From positions 1 to 64,000 of the forward strand of contig NZ_BJNT01000016.1 of the NCBI RefSeq assembly GCF_006539825.1: a DNA stretch of 64,000 bases. The letters run 5' to 3'. Below the pieces are notes generated by a model. It saw only the letters and a program-made list of their open reading frames with translations. It made no database searches and had not been told where the DNA came from. The stretch is from Corynebacterium variabile (GTDB lineage Bacteria; Actinomycetota; Actinomycetes; Mycobacteriales; Mycobacteriaceae). Positions 26,339-34,229 of this stretch are shown one piece after another. The first letter of the stretch is position 1. Each line of letters opens with the position of its first letter. The translations under genes were made by a program, and so were the position numbers.

Positions 26339-27128
26339 CGTCCCGGTCGCCCTCGTCGCGGTCGCCCTCGTCGCTGTCCTGCTGCTGCTGGGACCACTGG
26401 TCGCGCTGCTGCTCAATATCCCGTGGGACCGCGCGGTCGAGCTGATCACCGCCGACGAGGCGACCGAGGCCTTCGGCCTGTCCCTGACCACGGCACTGGT
26501 GTCGACGGTGCTGTGCATCGTCCTCGGCCTGCCGTTGAGTCTGTGGATGGTCGACATGATGCGGAGTCATCCGAGGATCGGTGACGCCCTCCAGCTCATC
26601 ATCTACGCCCCGTTGGTGCTCTCACCTGTGGTCTCCGGCCTGGCCCTGGTCTTTCTCTGGGGACGCCACGGGCTGGTCGGGGAGTGGCTGGACGACGCCT
26701 TCGGCCTCCGCGTGGCCTTCACCTCCCTGGCCGTGATCGTGGTGCAGGTGTTCGTCTCGATGCCCTTCTTCGTCTCCACGACGGTGACGTCGCTGCGCGG
26801 CGTACCGCCGGTGGTGCAGGAGGCTGCCCGGGTCGACGGGGCGTCCCGGTGGCAGGTCCTGCGACACATCACGGTGCCGCTGGCGCTGCCCGGGATCGTC
26901 GTCGGCACGGTCCTCGGTTTCGCCCGTGCGCTGTCCGAGTACGGCGCAACCCTCACCTTCGCGGGTAACGTCGCCGGGGAAACCCGGACGATCCCGCTGC
27001 TCATCGAGCTCGGCCTGAGTTCCAATGACATGGACCAGGCGCTCGGTGCCTGCATCCTGCTGCTCGGCATCTACGTGCTGGTGGTGGGCGGGGTCGCCAC
27101 GACCACCCTGCTGAGACGGAAGCGGTAA
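26325..27128 (+). CDS. modB: molybdate ABC transporter permease
   Basis: ModB is the membrane channel of the molybdate importer. The 267-residue product has about five transmembrane segments and the ABC-permease EAA loop QEAARVDGASRWQVLRHITVPLALPGI. GTG 26325 was chosen because GGAG stands 10 bases upstream, and the overlap with modA then is 14 bases. A further-upstream frame reads within modA out of phase. It is followed after only 2 bases by moeA, with no modC ATPase gene between, so the ATPase must be encoded elsewhere or shared with another importer. Confidence 0.93.
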   Translation: MRRRSVPVALVAVALVAVLLLLGPLVALLLNIPWDRAVELITADEATEAFGLSLTTALVSTVLCIVLGLPLSLWMVDMMRSHPRIGDALQLIIYAPLVLSPVVSGLALVFLWGRHGLVGEWLDDAFGLRVAFTSLAVIVVQVFVSMPFFVSTTVTSLRGVPPVVQEAARVDGASRWQVLRHITVPLALPGIVVGTVLGFARALSEYGATLTFAGNVAGETRTIPLLIELGLSSNDMDQALGACILLLGIYVLVVGGVATTTLLRRKR

Positions 27129-27130
27129 CC

Positions 27131-28351
27131 ATGCACCCCGGCCTGCACCCGGCCCCCCGGACCCCCGAAGATCATCAGGACGCCGTGCGCACGCTCGTCG
27201 GTGAGCGTCCGGTCGTGGACCTGCCGGTCGTCGACGCCGTGGGACGGCCGCTGGCACGGGCGGTGGCGGCCGTCGAGGATTCGCCCCGCTTCGACAATTC
27301 CCAGATGGACGGGTACGCCCTGTTTCCGCAGCACCTCGCGGGTGGAACGTTCACTGTCGGGGAGACCGTCGCCGCCGGTGCGGACCCGGCGTCGGTCGTC
27401 GAGGACGCCGGTGATGCCGCAGACGCCGTGCTCCCGGTCATGACGGGGGCGAAGATCCCTGCAGGCACCGTGGCCGTGGTGCCGGTCGAACGCTGTGATC
27501 CCCCGGAGTTCCCGTCGACCGGTGCCTGCGTGACGGTCCCGGCGACGCCGGCCGGGCAGTTCGTCCGGCCCCGTGGGTCGGACATCGCCACCGGCGACGA
27601 ACTGTTGGCGTCCTCCCATGTCGTCAATGAACGGACCGTCGGTGTGGCGGCCGCCCAGGGCATCACGACGCTGCCGGTGCGCGAGCCGGCGCGGGTGCTG
27701 ATCTGCACCGGCGGTGACGAGATCGGTGACGGTGACGGTGCCGGGACCGGCGCGGCGATGATCAGGGACGCCAACGGGCCGATGCTCGCCGCACTGTGTA
27801 CGCACCACGGGATGAAGGTCGCGGGCCGGGTCCGCACCACCGACGACCCGGTCGCGTTCGGTGCGCTGCTGCGCTCGGCGATCCGTCAGAGTAACCCGAC
27901 GGTGGTCGTGACCAGCGGCGGAATCAGTCACGGCAAGTTCGAGGTGGTGCGACAGCTGCTCTCGCCGTTGGACGGGTCGTGGTTCGGGCATGTAGCCCAG
28001 CAGCCGGGCGGTCCGCAGGGCACGGCCGTCTTCGAGGGGACGCCGGTGGTCTGTCTGCCCGGCAACCCGGTCTCCACGGCGGTGAGTTTCCGGCTGTTCG
28101 TCGCGCCGGTGCTCGGTGTGGCTGAGGCGGAGTCGACCGCCGTCCTGGACGCACCGGTGACCGGTCAGGAGCACAAGGACTGCTTCCACCGGGCGGTGCG
28201 GTCCGTGGTCGACGGGCGGGTGCTGGTCCGGCCGGTCGGCGGTGCGGGGTCGCACCTGCTCGCCCAGTCGGTGGAGGCGGACTGTCTGCTGCGCGTGCCG
28301 GCCGGTGCCCGGCCGACGCCTGGGGACGTGGTGGCGGTGTATCCGCTGTAG
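27131..28351 (+). CDS. moeA: molybdopterin molybdenumtransferase (first copy)
   Basis: MoeA inserts molybdate into adenylated molybdopterin. The 406-residue protein shows the domain pattern of the family: DSPRFDNSQMDGYALF near residue 50 (MDGYA motif), ILPVMTGAKIP-like PVMTGAKIPAGT, the MPT-binding core with VVVTSGGISHGKFEVV, and FEGTPVVCLPGNPVSTAVSF. It follows modB directly (2-base gap), so modAB-moeA appears to be one operon for Mo uptake and use. Its stop codon TAG forms part of the likely -10 (TAGCGT) of the LysR gene. A second MoeA is at 30607-31809. Confidence 0.93.
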   Translation: MHPGLHPAPRTPEDHQDAVRTLVGERPVVDLPVVDAVGRPLARAVAAVEDSPRFDNSQMDGYALFPQHLAGGTFTVGETVAAGADPASVVEDAGDAADAVLPVMTGAKIPAGTVAVVPVERCDPPEFPSTGACVTVPATPAGQFVRPRGSDIATGDELLASSHVVNERTVGVAAAQGITTLPVREPARVLICTGGDEIGDGDGAGTGAAMIRDANGPMLAALCTHHGMKVAGRVRTTDDPVAFGALLRSAIRQSNPTVVVTSGGISHGKFEVVRQLLSPLDGSWFGHVAQQPGGPQGTAVFEGTPVVCLPGNPVSTAVSFRLFVAPVLGVAEAESTAVLDAPVTGQEHKDCFHRAVRSVVDGRVLVRPVGGAGSHLLAQSVEADCLLRVPAGARPTPGDVVAVYPL

Positions 28352-28361
28352 CGTGGTTTCC

Positions 28362-29303
28362 ATGCTCCTCAGTCAACTGACCTACTTCGAGGCACTCGCC
28401 CGGGAACGACACTTCGGCCGGGCGGCGGCGTCCTGCTTCGTGACAACCTCGACCCTGTCCGAGGCGATCCGGAAACTGGAGAAGGAGGTCGGATCACCAC
28501 TGGTCAACCGCAGTCATTCGGCATTCCAGGGGCTGACGCACGAAGGCGAGCTGGTACTGACCTATGCGCAGCGGATCACTGCGGACCAGCGTCATCTGGA
28601 AGAGGACCTCGCCGCCGTCCGCGGTGAACTGTCCGCGACGGTACGGGTGGGCGTGATCCCGGCAGGGACGGGCTGGGCGGCGCGGCTGCTCGACCGGATC
28701 GCCGAGGCGCACCCGCGGGTGCGCTTCGACCTGCGCGCGGGGCTGCGCAGTGAGGAGATCGTCGAGGGGCTGCGGGCCCATGAGCTGGACGCCGGGATCA
28801 TCCACACCACCCCTGAGGGGGTGCGGGGCCAGCGGGTGACGACCGTGGGGTCGGTGCGCTTCACGGTGGTGGGTGTACCTGCGCTGTTCCGTGAGCGGTT
28901 CGGTTCGGTACCTGCGTCCCTGTCCGGAGCTGAGCTTTCCACGTCTGCTGTGGCTCTGCTCTCGCCGGGGATGCTGGCTCGCGAGGAGTTCAACCGGGCG
29001 ATGTCCGAGTTCGACGTGCAGGTCACACCAGTGCTGGACTCCGATGCCGTCGCCGCGCTGCTGTCCAGCGCCGAAGAGGGACGCTGGTTCGCAGTCGTGC
29101 CTGAATGGGCGCCGCTGTCGGACCGGCTGTGCGCCGTGCCGCTGGAGGATCCGGAGGTGCGGCTGTCGATCGCGGTCTCCCGGCTGGACACCCGGCCGGT
29201 GACGTCCGTGGCCCGGGCGGTGGACGCCGCGGCTGCCGAGGTCGCGGCCGAGGTCGCTGCAGAGGTGGCTGCTGAGATGGCGGCCGGTGGTGCGTCCTCC
29301 TGA
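28362..29303 (+). CDS. LysR-family transcriptional regulator, candidate Mo regulator
   Basis: The 313-residue protein has the LysR winged-helix domain at its N-terminus (LTYFEALARERHFGRAAASC, TTSTLSEAIRKLEKEVGSPL), followed by a substrate-binding domain (VRVGVIPAGTGWAARLLDRI, ALLSPGMLAREEF). The C-terminus carries four AAEV-like repeats followed by MAAGG, a low-complexity tail unusual in LysR proteins. ATG 28362 follows TAGCGT by 7 bases, so it is leaderless. It lies 10 bases after modAB-moeA and before a formate/nitrite channel. It is a reasonable candidate to read element R3 (a T-N11-A-like inverted repeat), but its ligand is unknown. Confidence 0.87.
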   Translation: MLLSQLTYFEALARERHFGRAAASCFVTTSTLSEAIRKLEKEVGSPLVNRSHSAFQGLTHEGELVLTYAQRITADQRHLEEDLAAVRGELSATVRVGVIPAGTGWAARLLDRIAEAHPRVRFDLRAGLRSEEIVEGLRAHELDAGIIHTTPEGVRGQRVTTVGSVRFTVVGVPALFRERFGSVPASLSGAELSTSAVALLSPGMLAREEFNRAMSEFDVQVTPVLDSDAVAALLSSAEEGRWFAVVPEWAPLSDRLCAVPLEDPEVRLSIAVSRLDTRPVTSVARAVDAAAAEVAAEVAAEVAAEMAAGGASS

Positions 29304-29554
29304 GCTCCCCTGTGCAGCTCGCTGCGTAGCTCCCTGTGCCGCCCACATTGGGGGTGAACAAGGGGGTGTCTTCTGTCGGGTTGTGCCGCAATCGGTTTCG
29401 GCGGGACCGACCGGTGGTGTGCTGCGGCGTTCCGCGCATGTCATGATGTGGCGCAGGTCGCCTTTGGTTTCGGGGTGGCGTCCTCTGCCGGAGTCGGGCG
29501 ACCGGTTGGCACGGTGGGACATGACGGTCATTCGGTCCACCGTGACACTGGTAG

Positions 29555-29560
29555 TAGCGT
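29555..29560 (+). promoter_or_regulatory. putative -10 of leaderless formate/nitrite transporter transcript
   Basis: TAGCGT ends exactly 7 bases before the GTG at 29568, and no Shine-Dalgarno intervenes. It is the same geometry and hexamer as before the LysR gene (28350-28355) and the minus-strand nitrate reductase gene. The rest of the 29304-29567 gap shows no other gene. Confidence 0.5.
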
Positions 29561-29567
29561 CATCCCG

Positions 29568-30446
29568 GTGAGTGAGAATGCATCAACCGTAGAAACCGAG
29601 GCCCGGGCCACTCCGGCCCCGTTGGACGGCGCCGTGAATGCCGCCGCCGACAAGGCCATCCTCAAGAAGGCGGGACTGTTCGCCGATGATCCGCTGCGCT
29701 ATTCAGTGCGCGCGATCCTCGCCGGCGTGTACCTGACCCTCGGCACGGCCTTCGCCGTCGTCGCCGGCAATGCGGTCGAAGGCGTCGCTCCCGGTCTCGG
29801 TGCGGTCGTCTTCGGCATGTGCTTCTTCGTCGGCCTGGCCATGATTTTGCAGGTCGGTGCCGAACTGGCGACCGGCACCATGATGTTCATGGTCTTCGGT
29901 GCCGTGCGGGGGCATGTCTCCTGGCTGCGGGCCGCGGGGATCATCCTGTGGACGGTGGTGCTCAACCTCGTCGGCGCGATCATCGTCGCGGTGATGCTCG
30001 GCCAGTCCGGCAAGCTCGGCGGACTCGGAGCCGACCACCTGCTCGCCACCCTGTCCGACGGCAAGCTGAACAAGGGCCCGTGGGGCATCTTCCTCGAGGC
30101 TATCCTCGCGAACTTCCTGGTCAACGTGACCATTGTCGGCGGCCTGATCATGAAGGACTACGCGGGCAAGTTCCTGTTCACCCAGTTCGTCATCGGCGCG
30201 TTCGTGGTGCTGGGCCTGGAGCACCTCATCGCCAACTTCTCCCTGTTCATGCTGTCCCTGTTCTGCCTCGGTGACGGGTTCATGGACGGCGGCGCCGTGC
30301 TGGACTCGCTGACCTGGTCGAATGTGCTGGACAACTGGGGGATGGCTCTGCTCGGCAATATCGTCGGCGGTGGGCTGCTCGTCGGCGGGGTGTACGCCTG
30401 GCTGAATCAGGGTAAGTCGAAGGGCGCACAGCTCTACCGGGACTGA
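29568..30446 (+). CDS. formate/nitrite transporter (FNT family channel)
   Basis: The FNT family carries formate or nitrite as anion/proton co-transport through pentameric channels. The 292-residue product has six hydrophobic segments, starting RAILAGVYLTLGTAFAVVAG, and FNT features such as LATGTMMFMV, GPWGIFLEAILANFLVN and FVVLGLEHLIANFSLF. GTG 29568 was selected because TAGCGT lies 7 bases upstream. The frame extends further upstream to 29448 without a start signal. Neighbours point to both nitrite (nar genes) and formate (fdhD/fdhF-like), so I cannot decide the substrate. Its 3' end is followed by repeat R1 copy 2. Confidence 0.9.
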   Translation: MSENASTVETEARATPAPLDGAVNAAADKAILKKAGLFADDPLRYSVRAILAGVYLTLGTAFAVVAGNAVEGVAPGLGAVVFGMCFFVGLAMILQVGAELATGTMMFMVFGAVRGHVSWLRAAGIILWTVVLNLVGAIIVAVMLGQSGKLGGLGADHLLATLSDGKLNKGPWGIFLEAILANFLVNVTIVGGLIMKDYAGKFLFTQFVIGAFVVLGLEHLIANFSLFMLSLFCLGDGFMDGGAVLDSLTWSNVLDNWGMALLGNIVGGGLLVGGVYAWLNQGKSKGAQLYRD

Positions 30447-30481
30447 TGTCATGTCCCGCATCCCCTACTGATGCAGCTGGT

Positions 30482-30565
30482 AGTACGCAGAGGCGGAAGT
30501 CAGGTACCTGACTTCCGCCTCTGTGTACTGGTAGCGACAGTGAAGCACGCTCGGTACTGGTAGCT
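30482..30565. repeat. dispersed intergenic palindromic repeat R1, copy 2
   Basis: 30482-30529 is a nearly perfect 48-base palindrome: arms of 24 bases with one mismatch around the centre AGTCAGGTACCTGACT. TAGCGACAGTGAAGC follows, then a partial second inverted piece (GGTACTGGTAGCTGC, 30553-30567). It lies between the convergent FNT channel and moeA2 genes and could act as a bidirectional terminator, though no T-run follows. Confidence 0.88.
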
Positions 30566-30606
30566 GCACAGGGAGGACGGAACAGTGGGGAAAGGGAAAA
30601 CCCCAC

Positions 30607-31809
30607 CTACAGCATCAGGTAGTCCACCGGTCCGCCCGCCGCAAGGCCCCCTGACGGGACGACGAGCAGCACATCGCCGGTCGCGTACCCGGTGAGCATG
30701 TGAGAGTGTGCACCGTCGACCGGGGTGCAGACCCGGTCGGCGCCCAGAGACGCGGGAATCAGGCGCACCCGGTCCCTGTCGAGCGGATCAAGCGAGACGG
30801 CACAGGCCCCCGAGTGCAGCTCAGAGGACGCACCCACGAACGCGGCAATGGCCGGCATCACGAACGAGTGCAGCGCGACATGCGCGGCGAACGGGTTCCC
30901 CGGAGCGCCGATGATGAGCTGTGCTCCGCGCCGCGCGATCAGGGTCGGGTGGCCCGGCCGGCACGCTACGCCGGACGCCAGGACCTCGCCGTCATCCCCG
31001 GCTACGGCACGGGTGATGAAGCGCCGCGCGAAGTCCTGTCCGGAATGACCGGAACCACCGGTGACCAGCACAATGTCGGCGTCTACCGTCGAGGGCCGAC
31101 GCAGCCAGTACTCCACCGCCACCGGGTCGTCGGCGATGGCTTCGGTCGAGGTCACGACGCCACCCCAGGACTCGACTAGTGCCGGGAAGGACGTGGAGAA
31201 GGCGTCGCGTACCTCACCAGGACCGGGGACACCGCTGCGCACGATCTCATTGCCCGTGAAGGCGCACACCACGGTCGGACGCACGGTCACAGTCACCTCG
31301 TCGACGCCCCCGGCCGTCAGCATCGCGATATGACGAGGCGTGAGCCGGACCCCGGGCGCCAGCAGTTCGGACCCGGCGGCGCGTTCCTGCCCGGCGGGGC
31401 GGATGTCCTTGTCCACGTCCGGCTGCCCGGCGTGCAGTCGGGAACCGTCACAGGTGATCTCGGCGTCCTCGGACCGGACGACGGCCTCCGCACCCTCAGG
31501 CAGCAGCGACCCGGTCAGGACCGGCAGTGCCTCCCCGTCGGAGAGGACGCCGCCCGTGCGGTGCACATTGCGTCCCGCCGCGCCCTCGACCGGTGTGGCG
31601 AGCAGCAGCCACGGGCCGGAGCCGCGCACCGCGAACCCGTCCATCGCCGAGGACGTGTAGTGCGGCACGTCCATGGGGGAGACCACGGCGGACGCCAGGA
31701 TCCGACCCGCCGCGTCCGCCACCGGAACCAGTTCGGTGCCGCGGCGGGCATGGTCATGGACCGCGGATTCGACGGCGGCGCGGGCTTCGGACCAGCTGAG
31801 AGTGTTCAT
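30607..31809 (-). CDS. molybdopterin molybdenumtransferase (second copy)
   Basis: This 400-residue MoeA paralogue has the family's [11 protein letters not shown] motif near residue 55, [31 protein letters not shown], the MPT core [16 protein letters not shown] and the C-terminal domain including [15 protein letters not shown]. It differs from the 27131-28351 copy in its core (SGGISHG there, TGGSGHSG here), so it is an ancient paralogue, not a recent duplicate. It begins at 31809, overlapping the mobA-like stop, and sits in an operon moaD-mobA-moeA on the minus strand. The two copies may serve different cofactor forms or conditions. Confidence 0.88.
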   Translation of the reverse strand: MNTLSWSEARAAVESAVHDHARRGTELVPVADAAGRILASAVVSPMDVPHYTSSAMDGFAVRGSGPWLLLATPVEGAAGRNVHRTGGVLSDGEALPVLTGSLLPEGAEAVVRSEDAEITCDGSRLHAGQPDVDKDIRPAGQERAAGSELLAPGVRLTPRHIAMLTAGGVDEVTVTVRPTVVCAFTGNEIVRSGVPGPGEVRDAFSTSFPALVESWGGVVTSTEAIADDPVAVEYWLRRPSTVDADIVLVTGGSGHSGQDFARRFITRAVAGDDGEVLASGVACRPGHPTLIARRGAQLIIGAPGNPFAAHVALHSFVMPAIAAFVGASSELHSGACAVSLDPLDRDRVRLIPASLGADRVCTPVDGAHSHMLTGYATGDVLLVVPSGGLAAGGPVDYLML

Positions 31810-32381
31810 CAGTCCTGACCGTACCCGTTGCTGTATCCATGTGCTGCGGCATCCGCCCAGGTGTCGATGTCGGCGACGGTGGCGGCGGGCAGTTCGATCT
31901 CGGGCAGGTGCAGTTTCTTCACGATGCGCATGACGGGGGCGTCGGTGAAATCGCCGACGCAGGCGTCCTTCAGGGTGGGGAAGGACGCCCGGAAGAGAAG
32001 GGGCTGGAGGCGTCCTGCGGCGGTGATGACTCCCGGTCGGTCCAGTGCAGTGACGACGGACGCCGGGTCGGCGAGATCCGCGGGCAGGACGAGGACATCG
32101 CCGGTGTAGTCAGCCGGGATCGCGGCGACACCGGCGGCGATACCTGCGGCCGGGCCGGCCAGCGGCGGATCCTCGCGGACACGGGTGGTCTCAGCGGGAA
32201 GCGGCATCTCACCGGCGACGACGATCTGCCGGCAATCGGGAAGCACAGCGCAGGCGTCGAGGACGCGGTCGATGAGACGGCGGCCTGTGGCGTCCCGGAG
32301 AAGAGGTTTGACCGGTACCGGAGACGGGGCGGAGGCGGCGAGACGTTCGCCGCGTCCACCCGCGATGATCAGCGCGTACAT
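31809..32381 (-). CDS. MobA-like molybdenum cofactor nucleotidyltransferase (second copy)
   Basis: The 190-residue product has the NTP-binding signature [15 protein letters not shown] at the N-terminus, [10 protein letters not shown], then [13 protein letters not shown] and [11 protein letters not shown], and ends with [18 protein letters not shown]. It is shorter than the mobA at 24653-25312 but is clearly related. ATG 32381 is directly after the moaD stop (TAGATG) and its stop overlaps the moeA start, so moaD-mobA-moeA are tightly coupled. Its role is probably MGD cofactor synthesis, though a CTP-type (MocA) activity cannot be excluded from sequence alone. Confidence 0.87.
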   Translation of the reverse strand: MYALIIAGGRGERLAASAPSPVPVKPLLRDATGRRLIDRVLDACAVLPDCRQIVVAGEMPLPAETTRVREDPPLAGPAAGIAAGVAAIPADYTGDVLVLPADLADPASVVTALDRPGVITAAGRLQPLLFRASFPTLKDACVGDFTDAPVMRIVKKLHLPEIELPAATVADIDTWADAAAHGYSNGYGQD

Positions 32382-32651
32382 CTACCCTCCGGCGAACGGC
32401 GGGAGGACGTCGATGCGCCGGACGGTGCTGAGGTCGACGGTGGGGGCGTCCTGCGGCGTGACCGTGCGGCCGTCGATGAGGAAGCTGCAGCGGTCGAAGA
32501 TCTGGGCGAGTGTCATGCCGCCGGCGGTGGTCTCGGTGTGGGTTGTGCCGAGGGTATCGAGCAGGTCGGCGAGTGTGCCGGTGGCTTCGGTGCTCTCTTG
32601 CGGGACGCCGCGTGCGGCACGGGCGGCGGCGAAATAGTGGATCTCAACCAT
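32382..32651 (-). CDS. moaD: molybdopterin synthase small subunit
   Basis: MoaD is the ubiquitin-like sulfur carrier of MPT synthase. The 89-residue product begins [15 protein letters not shown] and ends in the diagnostic Gly-Gly (PPFAGG) that is thiocarboxylated by MoeZ. ATG 32651 has TAAACT (32659-32664) 7 bases upstream, giving a leaderless start. The longer in-frame region upstream overlaps the divergent moaC gene and is not coding. Its partner MoaE is encoded 1 kb away on the other strand. Confidence 0.93.
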   Translation of the reverse strand: MVEIHYFAAARAARGVPQESTEATGTLADLLDTLGTTHTETTAGGMTLAQIFDRCSFLIDGRTVTPQDAPTVDLSTVRRIDVLPPFAGG

Positions 32652-32658
32652 GCGCACC

Positions 32659-32730
32659 AGTTTAGGTGCACATCGCGCGTCGCTCTGAACCCGGCTCGGG
32701 CGAACTCTGACCGGCCCCACCGCGTAACCT
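32659..32730. promoter_or_regulatory. divergent leaderless promoters of moaD and moaC
   Basis: Minus strand: TAAACT (32659-32664), 7 bases before the moaD ATG at 32651. Plus strand: TAACCT (32725-32730), 8 bases before the moaC ATG at 32739. The two start codons are 87 bases apart and back to back, so one short region serves both operons. Confidence 0.5.
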
Positions 32731-32738
32731 GGACACCT

Positions 32739-33242
32739 ATGAGCAGCACGGACAATACCGAGAACACCCACCTCACCCACGTCCGCGAGGACGGCTCGGC
32801 GCACATGGTCGACGTCACCGCGAAGAGCGAGACCAGCCGCACCGCCGTGGCCACCGGTCGCGTCCGGACCAGGGAAGATGTGCTCGACATGATCTTCGAT
32901 CCGGCCAACGAGGGCCTGCCCAAGGGGGACGCCCTGCCCGTCGCCCGCGTCGCCGGGATCATGGGTGCGAAGAAGACCCCCGAGATCATCCCGCTGTGTC
33001 ACCCACTGCCGCTGGGCAAGATCACCGTCGACTTCACCCGCGAGGCGGACGCCGTGCGTATCGAGGCTTCCGTGAAGACCCGTGGTGTCACCGGTGTGGA
33101 GATGGAGGCGCTCACCGCCGTGACCTCGGCTGCGCTCACGGTCTACGACATGATCAAGGCGGTCGACAAGCACGCCGTGATCGACGACATCCGCGTCCTC
33201 GCGAAGTCCGGCGGCAAGTCCGGCGACTGGGATGTGCGATGA
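32739..33242 (+). CDS. moaC: cyclic pyranopterin monophosphate synthase
   Basis: MoaC works with MoaA to form cPMP. The 167-residue product has the conserved [19 protein letters not shown], the [17 protein letters not shown] active-site region (Cys/His) and the C-terminal [26 protein letters not shown] followed by a Lys-rich tail. ATG 32739 was chosen: TAACCT lies 8 bases upstream and no Shine-Dalgarno exists. The frame is open further upstream, but that is antisense to moaD and mobA. The stop overlaps the mog start (ATGA). Confidence 0.95.
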   Translation: MSSTDNTENTHLTHVREDGSAHMVDVTAKSETSRTAVATGRVRTREDVLDMIFDPANEGLPKGDALPVARVAGIMGAKKTPEIIPLCHPLPLGKITVDFTREADAVRIEASVKTRGVTGVEMEALTAVTSAALTVYDMIKAVDKHAVIDDIRVLAKSGGKSGDWDVR

Positions 33243-33742
33243 GTACCGCACTCGTCATCGTCGCGTCCACCCGCGCCGCCGCCGGTGAGTACGCCGACCG
33301 CACCGGCCCCGTCCTGGTCAGTTGGCTGCGTGGGAGGGGGCTGACAGTGCCGGACGCCGCGGTCGTCGCTGACGCCGACATCCCCGCCTACCTCGACGAG
33401 CTGTTCGGCGAGCAGGCGGACCCTGACGAGACAACCGCCACCCCGACGATCGTGCTCACCACCGGAGGCACCGGCATCAGCCCGACCGACGGTACCGTCG
33501 CCGCGGTAAGACCACTGCTCACCCATGAACTACCCGGCCTGATGACCGCGGTGCACCTCAAGGGCCTGGAGAACGGCGTTCCGACTGCGCTGCTGTCCGG
33601 GGGCGTGGCGGGTACTGTCGGACGTACTTTCGTCATGACGCTCCCCGGGTCGACCGGCGGAGTCAAGGACGGCATCGCCGTGCTCGACCCCGTGCTCGAC
33701 CACCTCATCGACCAGCTGGAAGGAGCCGGAGACCATGAGTGA
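33239..33742 (+). CDS. mog: molybdopterin adenylyltransferase (Mog)
   Basis: This 167-residue protein has the full Mog pattern: [21 protein letters not shown] at the N-terminus, [20 protein letters not shown] (GGTG loop) and [30 protein letters not shown]. It is close in plan to mycobacterial Mog, and more typical than the 24166-24618 copy. It starts within the moaC stop and its 3' end overlaps moaE by 8 bases, so moaC-mog-moaE-moeZ are translated as one coupled operon. It adenylates MPT before MoeA acts. Confidence 0.94.
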   Translation: MSTALVIVASTRAAAGEYADRTGPVLVSWLRGRGLTVPDAAVVADADIPAYLDELFGEQADPDETTATPTIVLTTGGTGISPTDGTVAAVRPLLTHELPGLMTAVHLKGLENGVPTALLSGGVAGTVGRTFVMTLPGSTGGVKDGIAVLDPVLDHLIDQLEGAGDHE

Positions 33743-34229
33743 AGCCATGGAGGACCCCGTAAAGGGCCCTGTGAAAGACCCTGCCTACGTCGCTGCGCAG
33801 ACCGGCACTGTCATCCACACCGCCGTCTCCACGGGGCGCCTCGAGGACCACCTCGCCGCTGCGAAGGACGCCACGGCGACCGACGCGATGGGCGCTGTCG
33901 TCACCTTCGAAGGCACCGTGCGCGATCACGACAACGGGGAAGGGGTGACACAGCTGATCTACACCCACCACCCGACGGCAGATGCCGTGCTGGCGCGGAT
34001 CGCCGAGGAGACCGTCGCCGAGTACCCCGAGATTAGGCTCTGGGCCGAGCACCGCAGCGGCGAATTAGGCATCGGTGAACTGGCCTTCCTCGTGGTTGTG
34101 GCGTCCTCCCACCGGGGGCCCGCCTTCGAGGCGGTGGCCGAGTTCGCGTCCCGCGTGAAATCGGAGGTGCCGATCTGGAAGGAACAGGAACACACTGACG
34201 GATCGACGGACTGGGTGGGGCTGTCATGA
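33735..34229 (+). CDS. moaE: molybdopterin synthase large subunit
   Basis: MoaE transfers sulfur from MoaD thiocarboxylate to cPMP, giving molybdopterin. The 164-residue protein has MGAVVTFEGTVRDHDNGEGV, the YTHHPTADAVLARIAEE region, AEHRSGELGIGELAFLVVV and the C-terminal VKSEVPIWKEQEHTDGSTDW with the conserved Lys pair. It begins 8 bases inside mog (ATG 33735), and its stop overlaps the moeZ start (ATGA). The first 25 residues are a non-conserved extension with a repeat of VKGPVKDP-like text. Confidence 0.94.
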   Translation: MSEAMEDPVKGPVKDPAYVAAQTGTVIHTAVSTGRLEDHLAAAKDATATDAMGAVVTFEGTVRDHDNGEGVTQLIYTHHPTADAVLARIAEETVAEYPEIRLWAEHRSGELGIGELAFLVVVASSHRGPAFEAVAEFASRVKSEVPIWKEQEHTDGSTDWVGLS

